From positions 16,926,001 through 16,990,000 of the forward strand of contig CM075937.1 of the NCBI GenBank assembly GCA_038030265.1: 64,000 bases of DNA. Direction: 5' to 3'. This document shows, in pieces, positions 45,985 through 58,960 of this stretch. A model generated the notes under the pieces. It made no database searches. It saw nothing but the letters and a program-made list of their open reading frames with translations, and had not been told where the DNA came from. Position 1 is the first letter of the stretch; each line of letters opens with the position of its first letter. Both the position numbers and the translations under genes were made by a program. This DNA is from Corythucha ciliata. Taxonomy: Eukaryota; Arthropoda; Insecta; Hemiptera; Tingidae.

Positions 45985-46206
45985 TCAGTTACATTTGGTT
46001 AAATGGTATGTCACAATTTCGCCATTGCGGAGTGCTTGGGTTCAAATCCGAAACAATTTGTTTTAATTTTTTTTTGTTTCTCCCTTTTTGGACCACCTCA
46101 AGATTTTTTGCTCAAGATTTATTAGGCTGTAGGCAAATCAAACAAAAGAGACGGCTCAAAATACAATGTCAATGACATTTTTTGGTACTTGGGTGGTCCA
46201 GAAAGG
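45985..46206 (+). repeat. tRNA-derived SINE-like sequence
   Basis: A Pol III A-box-like TGGTTAAATGG (45996-46006) and a B-box GGTTCAAATCC (46039-46049) lie at tRNA spacing. A T-rich stretch follows, then a segment bounded by short inverted repeats TGGACCACCTCAAG and CTTGGGTGGTCCA. It probably has a tRNA head joined to an unrelated tail. Confidence 0.55.
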
Positions 46207-46209
46207 CGT

Positions 46210-47926
46210 AGCGTTAATTTAATAGCTCCCCTCTGCCGAGAACTCCCCTGCCATATCAACGAATTTGGTTCACTAGGGTCTCATACGAAAGCGCGTTCAT
46301 TTCTCATTACTTGAGTCAGTTTTGGTGGCAATTGCAGCAACAGCCGTGCGGTAGCGAATTTTCAACTAATTCAACCCCCTGTTTCACGCCCTTCCCTTGG
46401 ACCGATTCACCTGGATCACGAACTCGTCCGAGATATTCACGTTTGTTCCCGCAGTTTCCGGTATTTGTCACTAATTGATTCCAATGAAAAGATTAGTCGA
46501 TGTGGGCTGAGGGTTGATTTTTGAAAATGTGCGACGTAGAACTTTGGATTTAGGGTTATGAAAATTTTGGTGTTTGAGGAATGAAGACTGCGTGATTGAT
46601 GATTCAGGGATTGTGTGGAGGACCACACGATACTTCCATGTTCCCGTTTTGGCGTTCATCAATAATGCATAAAAAAAATAAAATAAACAAGAAAACTTCC
46701 ATGCGTATCAATTTTTTCAATGCTCCGACCCCTCCGATTTCATGCTGGCTAAGTGTAACATGGGCGCGTAGAAAAATGCGATACAAAACTCGAACGCCCT
46801 CAGTTTTTTTCTGGTACAAATATTTTCAATTAAGATACAAAGGGGCTCTCGCGGCCCTTTTTTAATTTCGACCGTCATTTTGTGCTACTGGTCCTTTTGC
46901 GCTCAAAACGACGATTTTGGCTACAAAAAAGTTGCATTTTTTCGGCAATATATTGTGGTCAATTCGCAAGGAAATTTCACGAGGAATTCGAAAAAAAATA
47001 TTTAAAAAATTTTGAAATCACTTGTTTTCAAGTTATATGTCTAAAAACGATATTCGGTACGGGGAGAACATGCCCGATAAAAATATTTTTTTCTCAAAAC
47101 AAAGGCCAGATTTGTGCTTTTCATACCAATAAGAAATAGCCAGGTTTTCATTTTCATGCAATTTATCGAAAAAAAGGCGGCAGACCGACACACCTACAGA
47201 CCGACAGACCGACGGCTTGCCAAAAACCACTTTTGTCAACTTTTCTGAGGTTGTACATTACGAATGTGATGTCAGCTCGGACTCGATTTTTGTCACGAAC
47301 ACCATTAAGATTTGAAAGGGGTTCGATCTCGAATTTGCTGAGGGCGTATTATTATTAAAGAGATCCAGATTTGAAATGTTGTGTAATATTTAAATTGAAT
47401 TGTTTTACTTGATCGGCGTCAGTGTTTTTTCTTCAGGTGGTGGTGGTGGTCAGCCCGTCCGCTTCTCGCCTCGCCTGGTAGCTCCTATACTCGCTTTCCT
47501 CGCTGCCTGGAAGCTGCTTCTTCATTGGTTTTGGCGGTTGCTATTGTATATTATTATTACTTTAATGCTAATCAGCCAGTTTGTAGGGTTGGTTTCGAAT
47601 AAAGACGAACGTAGGGCAGCTGCCCACCCTTGCCCCCTCCTGGTAACTCCCTTGGCCGAGTTATATTGTGTAAAAGGACACGTCATAGCCATTGCCTTGT
47701 CTCAAATTTACGTAATATAATTTACCAATATATTTTTTTAAGTAATTCACTACCTAATCGACGTTAGTTAGTCTTCAACGTTGAGTAATGGGTGATAAAG
47801 TCAACCCGTACCAACCGCTTTTCGCGATTATTGTCCTTCATTTTATTGTGTTTTTCATTTTATATTTTTCATTGTAAAGCGAGCAGTTGAACCGACCGGA
47901 ATTTATTTATTTTTTTTCAAACTGTA
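46210..47926. other. Unassigned stretch upstream of SLC5
   Basis: No gene is seen. A small ACAGACCGAC repeat lies at about 47180-47213. The last part should include the SLC5 promoter and 5' UTR; I cannot point to specific elements. Confidence 0.3.
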
Positions 47927-48613
47927 ATGAAAAATCTGACCACGATAAATTTGTCAGCAGACGACGACTTTAGCTGGACGGAATTCTCCTCCCTCATAGC
48001 CACGCTCTTCATATCCTTCGCCATCGGCATCTACTATTGGTATTTCCAAAGAAATGCCTCCACCGAAAGAGATCTTATGGGCGAGAAAATGTCCTTCGTC
48101 CCGCTCACTGCTTCAATTATTGCTTCGTGAGTTATATTTCAGGAAGAAATAAAAAATTATCAAATAAAAAATAATAATCTGTTCGAAGAGCGACATCCGG
48201 CGTGACATTTCTGGGCCATCCATCCGAAAGTTACACTCATGGAATTTCATATTGCGTCTATTTATGCATATCTCACATTTTAAGTGGACTAATCACCGTG
48301 TACATTTGTTTACCAATTGTTTATAATTTGCAGATGGGTAATTTGTATGAGGTAAAAAGTGTTTAGCAAAGCTTCCGACTACTTTAATTAATTAAATGTG
48401 ATTGTCGCAGTATTTTGACAAAAGATTTGATCACAGAGTCCGTAAATTGACAGTTGTTATTTTCGTTCTCGGACAGGTAAAACAAAATCAGACCAATAAT
48501 TTTCCCTATGCTATGTTCTATTGCTTAATTATTATAATTATTATCTCTGTGGTTTTTTTAGATGTCGTATGCAGCGATAACGTCTTACCCCCCAGCAGTA
48601 GTTATTAACCAAT
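47927..48613 (+). CDS. SLC5 sodium/solute symporter, first four exons
   Basis: The exons are 47927-48126, 48189-48351, 48411-48476 and 48562-48613, with GT-AG junctions and matching phases, for 160 residues. The start ATG 47927 gives a short extracellular tail and a first membrane segment (FSSLIATLFISFAIGIYYW). Then come MSFVPLTASIIAS, a GVTFLGHPSESYTHG block, a third hydrophobic segment, YFDKRFDHRVRKL and VLGQMSYAAITSYPPAVV. These fit SLC5 carriers of the monocarboxylate/multivitamin type, which couple uptake of small organic anions to sodium. The fourth exon ends in phase 1 (CAAT|GTAAGT). What follows is repeat DNA; the exons for the middle of the protein are not found. Confidence 0.85.
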
Positions 48614-48930
48614 GTAAGTAATTATTTATTTATTCGTTAACCTTTGGAATACTTTTTTTTTTTTTTTTAAGTCACGCTTGACATATCGGTCAAACAGTTT
48701 CAAAGCTGTTTGACCTTGGGGGGGGGGGGGCAGCAAACTAACAATGTATTTAAATTAAAATTAAGAACAGTAAATAATGAGCGGAAAATCAGTTTCAGGA
48801 ATCAGCGTTTCGTATATAACAATCGGAATTATGGCCTTTTGCACGTTGTGCACACTTCTTGTATGGATAAATTATACGTAGCCCCTCCCCCTCAATTTCT
48901 TCTGCAAATATGACCGCTTTATACACAAAT
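48614..48930 (+). other. Start of the SLC5 gap, poly-T and poly-G runs
   Basis: A poly-T run (48651-48670), the inverted pair GGTCAAACAGTTT/AAAGCTGTTTGACC (about 48690-48715) and a poly-G run (48718-48730) lie here. I see no exon. Confidence 0.35.
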
Positions 48931-51900
48931 AAAGCCTCGAATTAGTCGTGTGTTCCTGAGGTTTAGTTGTGAATCACTTCAATTTTCTCAATTTTAGCAG
49001 CGAATCAGCGTTTTTTTCTATTTTATTTGTGAATTAGAGCTTTTTCTCATCAGTTGTAGCAGTGGCACGCTGTTTTTCTAATTTTTAAAGCCAAGCGAAT
49101 TAGCAGTTTTCTCATTTTGGCTGCGAATTAGCGCTTTTTCTCACATTTAGCCGTAAAGTAGCAATTGTTTAATCACTTTTACAGCAGCGAATTAGCGAGT
49201 CTTTTTTTTAAGATATTGCGCGATTGAAGCTTTCTCTAAATTTTTGCCGAGAATCTATGTTTTAATAAGTTTGAGGCAGCGAATTAGCAGTTTTTATGCG
49301 TGTATTTTTTCACCTTTAGCCACGATTTAGCACTTTTCAGTTTTCGTAGCAGCGAAATTAACGTTTTCCTCGATATTTCGATTTCTTAGTTTTAGCAGTA
49401 AATCGCAATTTTTGTCTTAATTTTAAGCGGCGGATTACTGTTTTTTCTCATTTTTAGCCAGGGAATGGCAATTTCTCGGTGTTGAGAAAGTTATTGGAGA
49501 TTGCTTTATACTTTAGCCGCAAGTCAAAGTTGTTCTTAATTTCTGCTGAAATAAATGATGGGCTTTTTCACAATAAAGCCCCAAAGTAGTGAGCTTCTCA
49601 GCTTTAGCCACGACTCACTGCAAATTTCGCATTTTTCGCAGTAAATCAGCGTTTTTCCTCAATAATGTCACCCGCGAATTAGAGCTTTTTCTCAATTTTA
49701 GCAGCGACACACTGTTTTTCTAGTTTTTATAGCCATGAATTGACTGTTTTCTCATTTTAGCCGTCAGTTTTATCAGCGAATTACTGTTTTCCCAAGTTTG
49801 AGCCTGGGATTGACAATTTGTCGCTGTTGAAAGAAAGTGGAACTCGTTTTATACTTTAGCCACGAGCCGTTTTCCTCAATTTCTGCTGCAAATGATCGCT
49901 TATTCACAAATCATGCCACCAATTAAGCGTGTTTATTAGCTTTAGCCGCGAATCATTGCAATTATTCTCAATTTCATCCGTGAATTGGAGATTTTTTCTC
50001 AATTTTAATAGCCACGAATTAGCAATTTTTTTTTCTTTTCCACATTTATTAGCGACGTAAAATCAGTGCATTTTCTCACTTTTAGCCGGAAATTAGCGAT
50101 TTTGTAATTATTAGCATTAAACTTTAAAATTTTCACACTTTTACTCTCAAATTAAAGCTTATTGATATTAAACTATACTTAACACTAAATAAATATATGT
50201 ACATATAATAAATATTTTAGCCGCGAATTAACGTTTTCTTAAATTTTTAGCTCAAGAGCTTTCTACAATTTCAGCCGTGAATGACCGTTTAACTGATTTT
50301 TAGCCGTGAATTTGCAATTTTCACAATATTATCTATGAATTTTAGCGTTATCCTCACTTTCACCCGTATATTAGAGCTATTTCGGTACTTTTAGCCGCAA
50401 ATTAGCAGTTTTTTCGTTTTTGTCATGAATTAGGTAACGATTTGATTTTTTCTTACTTTTTGCGCAAATTTGCAATTATCTTCACTTTTAGCTGCGAATT
50501 GACAATAAGTCGCTGTTGAAAAAAAGTGGAACTCGTTTTATACTTTAGCCACGAGCCGTTTTCCTCAATTTCTGCTGCAAATGATCGCTTATTCACAAAT
50601 CATGCCACCAATTAAGCGTGTTTATTAGCTTTAGCCGCGAATCATTGCAATTATTCTCAATTTCATCCGTGAATTGGAGATTTTTTCTCAATTTTAATAG
50701 CCACGTTTTTCTAATTTTAATAGCAATTAGCATTTTTTTTTCTTTTCCACATTTATTAGCGACGTAAAATCAGTGCATTTTCTCACTTTTAGCCGGAAAT
50801 TAGCGATTTTGTAATTATTAGCATTAAACTTTAAAATTTTCACACTTTTAATCTCAATTAAAGCTTATTGATATTAAACTATACTTAACACTAAATAAAT
50901 ATACATATAATAAATATTTTAGCCGCGAATTAACGTTTTCTTAAATTTTTAGCTCAAGAGCTTTCTACAATTTCAGCCGTGAATGACCGTTTAACTGATT
51001 TTTAGCCGTGAATTTGCAATTTTCACAATATTATCTATGAATTTTAGCGTTTTCCTCACTTTCACCCGTATATTAGAGCTATTTCGGTACTTTTAGCCGC
51101 AAATTAGCAGTTTTTTCGTTTTTGTCATGAATTAGGTAACGATTTTTCTTACTTTTTGCCGCAAATTTGCAATTATCTTCACTTTTAGCTGCGAATTAGC
51201 TTTTTTCTCAATTTCATGCCCGAAATATAGTTAGTTCTCCATTTTAGTCACACATTTTGGTATTTCTAATTTTGATGGGAATTAGCAATTTTTTCAGTAT
51301 TTATTGCGTTCTTTCTTATTTCTAGACAAAGTTGCGTCTAGAAAAAGCGAATTTTTAAAACTTTTTGCCATGAATCAGCATTTTTTCTCACTTTTATAGC
51401 AACAAATTGACGTTGTCCCTCAATTTTTAGACTAAGAGCTTTTTAGTCATTTAAGGGGTGATTTACCGTTTTTCTAATTTATAATCACGAATTTGCAATT
51501 CTTCTGAATATATTGAGGTGTGAATTAGCACCTTTCCTCTATATCACCCGCAAATTAGAGTTTTTTCTCAATATAGCGCTATAATTACGGGTTTTCCTAT
51601 CGTCTACCTGCGAATTATCAGTTTTTCTTTCAATTTAGCCATGTATGAGCACTTTTTCTCCTCTTTAGCTGTGAATTAACTTTTTTCTAATTTTTAGCTG
51701 TGAATTCGCAATTATTCTGGTTTTTTTAACATTTGGTTTTTTTTACTTTAAGCCTTGAACTAGCACTTTTTTTCAATTTTAGCCATGAATTAACGTTTAC
51801 CTCAATTTTAGCTGCGAATGAGGGCTTTTTCACGGATTAGCGAGTTTCTCAGGTTTAGCCGCGATTAAAAGTTTTTCTCTACTTTAGCCGCGTTATTTAG

Positions 51901-52520
51901 AGCAAATTAAGTTTTCTCTAATTTTTTTCCGAATTTGCTCTTTTCTGTTTAGCCGAAAATTAAGGTTTTTTCCCAGTTTTAGCCGTAAAAGGGGCTTTTT
52001 GTCCACTGAAGAAACAAATTTACGTTTTTATTGTTTGTCCGTAAATTTGCTGTTTTCTTTAATTCTAGCTGTTAATTATCGTTTATTCTCGATTTTAGCC
52101 GAATTAGTCCTTGAGAACCTCTTATCTGCGCATATTTTTGTTGTGAATTTTATGTATTAACTAGGCCGTAAATTTTGGTTTTCCACTCTGAAGCCACGAG
52201 TTTGCAATAATTTTAGCAATGAATTCAGCGCTTTTTTTTCAATTTTAGCCGCAAAATTGTACCAAAAGAACGGCCCGTTACATTTTTTTAAATTTTGCCG
52301 TAAACAAAAACCTCCTTATCACCTCCGCGGATTAGCGATTTTTTTCTCAATTTAGGGCATGAATTTTCACCGAAATCTGCTAATTTAAGCATTGTTTAAA
52401 TTTTGAGCAATGATTTCGGTATTTTAGGCTTTAATATTATAGTTTTGTTCTTATACTTTATTTAGCGTTTTAGTTATACTTTTAGTCGCTTGTTTGCCCT
52501 AACTTTAGCCGACAGCTGGC
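48930..52520 (-). repeat. Degenerate array, family A, reverse, longest block
   Basis: About 3.6 kb of TTTTCTCAATTTTAGCCGCG / GAATTAGC-type units at 30-36 base spacing, all diverged. It contains a 0.69 kb near-identical tandem duplication. It fills the gap where the SLC5 core exons would be expected. Confidence 0.8.
49815..51195. repeat. 0.69 kb tandem duplication within the array
   Basis: The text from about 49815 to 50505 returns from 50505 to 51195 with an offset of about 689 bp and only small changes (for example AACTCGTTTTATACTTTAGC at 49841 and 50530). An older, diverged relative starts near 49490. The family A array therefore grows by long-unit duplication as well as by its short period. 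Confidence 0.8.
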
Positions 52521-52529
52521 TGTGAGGGC

Positions 52530-52810
52530 CTACAGAAACGGAGTTCAGCGTGTGTGAGCTAAATCGACGTCCAACCGGATATCTAGTTTCCTTTTCACGT
52601 TCTTACATACATCCATGAACGTAAAACCTGAAAATTGGCATTTTTACATTTCTTTAAGCTTTGGGGTCCCCCTCTCGTCACTACCACGGTACGCTGATGG
52701 ACAGTCCACGGGGATGGCTCCCCTGCTCAGAATTTCTAGAATGCGAATGGACACGTTGGATGCTACCTTTCGTCTGATCCATTCAGCCCCCGAGGGTTCA
52801 ATCCTCTTCT
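52530..52810 (-). repeat. SINE-like dispersed repeat, copy 2
   Basis: On the minus strand the core GGGGGACCCC-AAAGCTTAAA, then CATGGATGTATGTAAG and GTGAAAAGG, matches copy 1 at 270-450. It lies just upstream of the penultimate SLC5 exon. Confidence 0.45.
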
Positions 52811-52825
52811 TTTCTTGTATTTCAG

Positions 52826-53341
52826 GGTTCTTTCTGGGGTGGGCTAATATCACTGGCAGTTATTTCAACGATAGCCATCGGCTCTAGAATTTACGTCGTC
52901 AGTGGGCTCATCCCAAGTCCTCCAGTTAAAATTATGAGAACCGATCTGTGCCCCAACGCCTCAATAAGCATCACCGAAACCTGGTAGCTGTCTCCCCACC
53001 CCCACCAGTATTTCGTCTAACCTCCAATTTCACGTGATATACTTCGCAGGAGCGCCGTAAACGAGACGACACACTACGTCTTGCCTCTGTTCAAAATCAG
53101 CACTTTCTACTATGGACCTATTGCGGTCGTTCTGACAGTTGTAACGGGTCTCATCATCAGCCATTTGACAGCTGTTGACGACGACAAGAAAACTAAGAGG
53201 CCCGAGTTATTTTTCAAGCCTTTGCGCAAGTATCTCAAAAGAGACAGAAGCCTGTCTGGAACTTGGATTGACCAAGATGAAGGCGTCCCGTTAAACGAGA
53301 AAAACCTAAATTTTAACCATAAAAATGGAGTCAAAGCTTAA
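52826..53341 (+). CDS. SLC5 sodium/solute symporter, last two exons
   Basis: The exons are 52826-52983 and 53050-53341 (stop TAA), with phase 2 matched across the junction, for 149 residues. The first opens with GSFWGGLISLAVISTIAIGS, a membrane segment, followed by a loop with PSPPVK and NASISITETW, as in the C-terminal part of SLC5 carriers. The last exon gives YYGPIAVVLTVVTGLIISHL, the final membrane helix, then a hydrophilic cytosolic tail. The 5' side of 52826 needs an incoming exon ending in phase 0, but the exon at 48613 ends in phase 1, so direct joining would run into a stop. AATAAA occurs at about 53432. About 270-330 residues typical of the family are missing between the two parts. 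Confidence 0.85.
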
Positions 53342-53914
53342 ATGAGGAAATCGGTCAATATTAAATTTGTTTATTTACAACTTGTTTACTTAAAAATATA
53401 GCGACTCACAATATTGTTTACTAATTTTTGTAATAAACACGATATAATTATTAATGTATGAATGATACGGTTGCATTGTTGTGGCAATCAGTCGTGTAAG
53501 ATGTATAGTTCTGGTATTGCATACAGTTTTTTTTTTGTTTTTGCTAATCATTACTAAAATGGAGCATAAAAACCAATCAAAAATTATTATCTCGTTTGAT
53601 GAACACAATTTATACAAATAAATAAATACATTTATTTACAACTAATGATATAAATTCAATTGATTCTTATTAAGTGTGGAATGAAATGAAATGAGAGAGA
53701 GAGAGAAAAAAAAAAAAAAAACGGGGAGGAGGGAGGGGACGACAAAATAACACCCTACCCAGAAAAACTTGAAAATTCAGCGAACATACCATGTAAAACA
53801 GTAACGTGGCCATTGAAATTTCTCGACTTGACATTGTTTCTTCTTCGGAACGTTTACCAGAAAAAAATAAAATTGGGGGAAAAAAATCCTTTAAAATGTC
53901 CCCCCTGCATCCTT
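53342..53914. other. Convergent intergenic region between SLC5 and ARL1
   Basis: It holds the 3' UTR of SLC5 (AATAAA-like signals near 53432 and 53619) and that of ARL1 on the other strand, with a GA/poly-A run at 53696-53721. Confidence 0.5.
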
Positions 53915-55259
<1,345 letters not shown>

Positions 55260-55260
<1 letters not shown>

Positions 55261-55640
55261 TCTGCTAAAAATTGAGTTTTCGATGCGACATCAACACCAA
55301 AATTGAGAAAAAAGCGCCCGAGAAAAAACGCTAATGTGCTGCTCTCAGAGAAATTCCACGGCAACAATTAGACAAAAATGATGATTTGCGGCTAAAATGA
55401 AAAAACGCCAATTCAGCCGCGGTTTCCGGCGGCGACTTCGTCTAAAATCGAGATAAAGCAGCGCTAATTTATTCATGATTGAAAGCGAAAAAAAAGCGAA
55501 TTATCGAGGCTAAAAATTAGAATAGCGGCAATTCGCGCTGCCAAAAAAAATTAGAACAAGACAATTCGCGGCTGAAATTGAGAAAAAAAACGTTAATTTG
55601 CGGCTAAAATAGTGCCAGTTCGCTTTTTCTCGAGGCAAAT
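55260..55640 (+). repeat. Degenerate array, family A
   Basis: Units such as GCGGCTAAAATGAAAAAACG and GCGGCTGAAATTGAGAAAA. A CT microsatellite follows at about 55796-55815. Confidence 0.65.
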
Positions 55641-55979
55641 TCAAAATTCAGAAGACATGGGGACAACCGGGGCCCCTGGCGGCCCTAGGCGGCAAATTTC
55701 GAGGGGCGACAAAATATGAGAAATCTGTTTAGGCGAGGGAGTGGGATAAGACAAATCGAACCAGAAGAGATGAACAGAGAAAGAAAGTAAATTTTTTTCT
55801 CTCTCTCTCTCTCAATCCTTTTCCCCTCTTTTCATACTTCGTGCCCGTACAAGAAAGCTCCTCTACGCACCGCCAGGAACGCTCACACGAAGCCGCCGAG
55901 CCATAGTGAGTTATGCAATAGCAGGATGAGTGGCGTACCTCCACCTACCTGGGCCCGGACCGGACATCTTTAAGAGCCC

Positions 55980-56110
55980 CCTGATCATCCTTTGTTTGGC
56001 CAAATTGCCGAATTTAAGGATTTGGTTCTTCCAAAAAATAGAATTTCGTGCTTTGGCACTTTTTAAGGTCCAATTTCGCGAATTTGGCGCTTCTAAAAAC
56101 AATTTTATGC
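55980..56110 (+). repeat. Degenerate family B fragment
   Basis: Four or so units: GGCCAAATTGCCGAATT, CAATTTCGCGAATTTGGCGC and the like, continuous with family A at 56150. Confidence 0.5.
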
Positions 56111-56149
56111 ATGTAGCTCTTTCAACCCAAGCATGGATGTCTACTTGAT

Positions 56150-56530
56150 CGCTTAATGACCCCCTTTTCTCAATTTTAGCAGTGAAACTTGAGTTTTTCC
56201 CTAATTTCAGCAGTGAATTAGAATTTTAGCGGATAGTTGACGCTTTTTCTCAATTTTTACCTTGCGTGAGCAACTATTCTAATTGTTAAATATGAATTAG
56301 CGCTTGTCTCAACATAAGTCTCGGAATGGCCAGAACTACACACCTGCGTTTTTTCACAATTTCGGCCTGGAAGCTGGACCAGAAACCACAAATTTACGCA
56401 TTTTCTAATTTTAGCCACGAATGAGCGCTTTTTCTCAATTTTAGTCCTGCCATATTTGAGTTTTCAAAACGTTAAGCCGCGTCCAGCATAACAGCGAAAA
56501 ATGAGCGTGGCTTCTCAATTTCAGACGTAG
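56150..56530 (-). repeat. Degenerate array, family A, reverse
   Basis: Units with CTCAATTTTAGC and GAATTAG(C)GC blocks. Family B changes directly into family A here. Confidence 0.6.
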
Positions 56531-56539
56531 ACTTGCCCG

Positions 56540-57000
56540 TAAACTTGTTCGGAGAAAAGAACTGCGCACATGGGACTCGATAGGCTATTGCTGACGACCC
56601 CTTATGGGGGAGGTTTTGGCTGGGGATGGTTAAAATGAACCTAAATATCACTAAATTAAGCTCTCGGCGGGTTGAGTAAAAAATGCCAAATCTAAAATTG
56701 CACGGAATCGCGTATCCCTAGGGTTTCGTTTTCGACCCGGGGAATCCAACAGTCGAATAAACGAGCCGTTCAGACGAACCGTTTAAGCGGCTACAGCTCC
56801 GATGCCGCAGTTTTTGGCCACCCGCCTCCCGGTAGAATGGCTTCTGTCGACAACCTTGACACACTCAATGACTCAAAGTAGCACTGAGGTCATTATTTTG
56901 AACCTTGGTCGCCTGGTCGACATGCACTTCAGCTAGCCACAAGGCGCGGATTATTCCCAGAAGAATACAAATTGAATCCGAATTGAGGGCAGAATATAAT
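56540..57000. other. Unassigned stretch
   Basis: I see no gene or clear repeat. Confidence 0.3.
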
Positions 57001-57121
57001 ACTTATACCCTGTTCAAGGTAAGAATACCTTAGATCCATCTGTTTGTTTTCGCCTTTCACGTTAATAAAACATTAAAAACCATACGGATCGGGGTTATTC
57101 TTATCTTGAGCTGGGTATAGT
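57001..57121. mobile_element. MITE, TIR CTATACCC-CTCAAGATAAG
   Basis: The left ACTTATACCCTGTTCAAGGT and the right end (inverted ACTATACCCAGCTCAAGAT) continue as inverted repeats through AAGAATA and GATCC for about 40 bp around a 35-bp centre. It has no coding capacity. Confidence 0.65.
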
Positions 57122-57154
57122 CACAAAAACTGCTGGGCACCTGATTTGTTCTAT

Positions 57155-57480
57155 TCCCTTAAGTCGGATGGAATGAAAATTGTCAGATGGGGCCAAAGGG
57201 TTATCCAAGCGGATACCAAGTCTCCTGTTCACACGCATGAAACTTGAAAATCCTCATTTTTCCGTGTTCAAGCTTATTGGGGGCCCTAAGCGGGATTCGA
57301 ACCCAGACACCCAATCTGGGCTGTTGCCGAATCTGGGAGGTCCTGGCTGCTCACCTCCAGGACTGAAGAGACCCGTGGAGGCAAAACAGGGCCTGAGGAA
57401 ATTAAATTGGGCTGGACGCCGCGCCACTGCCCAGTTCAAACATCAACACAGTTTCCTCGGTTTTGCCAAGTTTAACCGGA
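57155..57480 (-). repeat. SINE-like dispersed repeat, copy 3, with B-box
   Basis: On the minus strand GGGTTCGAATCCCGC (57305-57291) is a good tRNA T-arm/B-box, followed by TTAGGGCCCCCAATAAGCTT, GGAAAAATGAGGATTTTC and GTGTGAACAGG, the core shared with copies 1 and 2. Confidence 0.5.
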
Positions 57481-57779
57481 GATCGTAGTGCAGTGGCAAT
57501 TTTCGTAACTGTCTGGTGGATCCAAACCCCCACCGTCATTCACGTTCATCACGAAAAGCCAAAATTTCATCTTTCTGCATGGGGTGGACGTCAACTCGAG
57601 GTTTCTCCGCCAGGTAGAAGAAACATAGTTTTCCTCCAATAACTTGTAGAATCCATTCTCTCGTTATTTGTTTTTTCTCCACAAGCCTTGGAGGAAGTTG
57701 GCCGGGGGGGGGGGGAGCCGCATGGAACGGCAAAAACAAATTAGCCCCGGGGCGGCGAAAAGCAAAATCCGGCCCTGAA

Positions 57780-58095
57780 TTATCCACATTTCATGGCTGA
57801 AAGTAAAAACCAAAACCATAATTCCGTGGCTTAAATTGAGACAAAGCGTTTATTCGCGGCCATACTATTGAGAAGAACGTGAATAAGCGGATACATTTAC
57901 AAAAAGCTCTAATTTGGCGGATAAAATAGAAAAATATGATCAAAAAGCTCAAAAAACAAAAAAATCTAACCACAAAAAGCCCTCACCACAAAAAGTGCAA
58001 CCACAGAAAAATTGAACCACAAAAACTTGAACCTCAAAAAGACCAAACGCCGAAACCTGCAACCCCAAAAAGCTCTAACCACATGCACAAGGCCT
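57780..58095 (+). repeat. Family A fragment followed by an AACCACAAAAAG repeat
   Basis: To about 57930 there are family A units. Then AACCACAAAAAG-type units follow (CTCACCACAAAAAG, GAACCACAAAAACTTG and others), reminiscent of the minisatellite at 7562. Confidence 0.55.
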
Positions 58096-58229
58096 TATGC
58101 ATGAAGAACAATTTTCAAGACCTTTTGCAAAAATTTGTTTTTGGATGGCTCAACATCACGAAATAGGTTCACCCTCGTGACACTGCTTCCACGCCGTACA
58201 ACCCCGCGTTCGCTCGAGGGCCAGTTCGT

Positions 58230-58960
58230 GCAAACTGGCGGGAGCCAGACCCATGAAATTGGTTTTGAATGAGCCTTCCAGCTCAGCAAAATTTCATTTT
58301 TGAAGAAGCCAAAAGTGTAAAATGGGATCTTTGTGTCGGCCGAAAAAAAGGAAATAAATGTGACGATGGGCGGGGTGGGGGGCACAGGACTGGGTTTTAA
58401 GTGAGTCAGACCTATAAAACTGGGTTTTTATAGCCAGCGTGAAACTGGCATTTTAGGGAGCCAGAATCACTCCCGTGTTAGAAATCCACGTAATTGGTTT
58501 TTGAATTAAGGAACCCCGCAAAAATGACTTTTTTTTGCGATGATGATTTTTTTCAAAGCGCAACATCCGCGAAATTGGTCTTCGAATTTCAACAAAATCC
58601 AACGCAGACGACAAAATTCGCGAAATTCCAACAAAAATCCAGAAATTATTATTTTTTTTTTAGGGAGCGTACAGCCGTGAATATCGTTTTTGGACGAGAA
58701 AAATCCGCATAATTGGGTTGTCTGAACTGTAGAATTCAACGAAATTGGTTTTTCAGCGACAAAAAACCGCGGCATTGGGGTCCAAGTCAGCCATATTGGG
58801 TTTTCAGTGCATGGAATCCACGAAATTGGAATTTTAGTGCGCGGAACCCGCGAAAGTTTTTTTTTTTATTAATCTAAATCCGAGAAATGATTTTCTGTGA
58901 GTCAGACCCGAAATAATGGGTTTTAGATGGGGAAAATCAGCAAAATTGGTTTCTGTGTTC
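58230..58960 (+). repeat. Degenerate ~35 bp array, family F
   Basis: Units of the form GAGCCAGACCCATGAAATTG followed by GGTTTT(T/G)A, heavily diverged. More of the same lies at 60180-60320. Confidence 0.6.
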
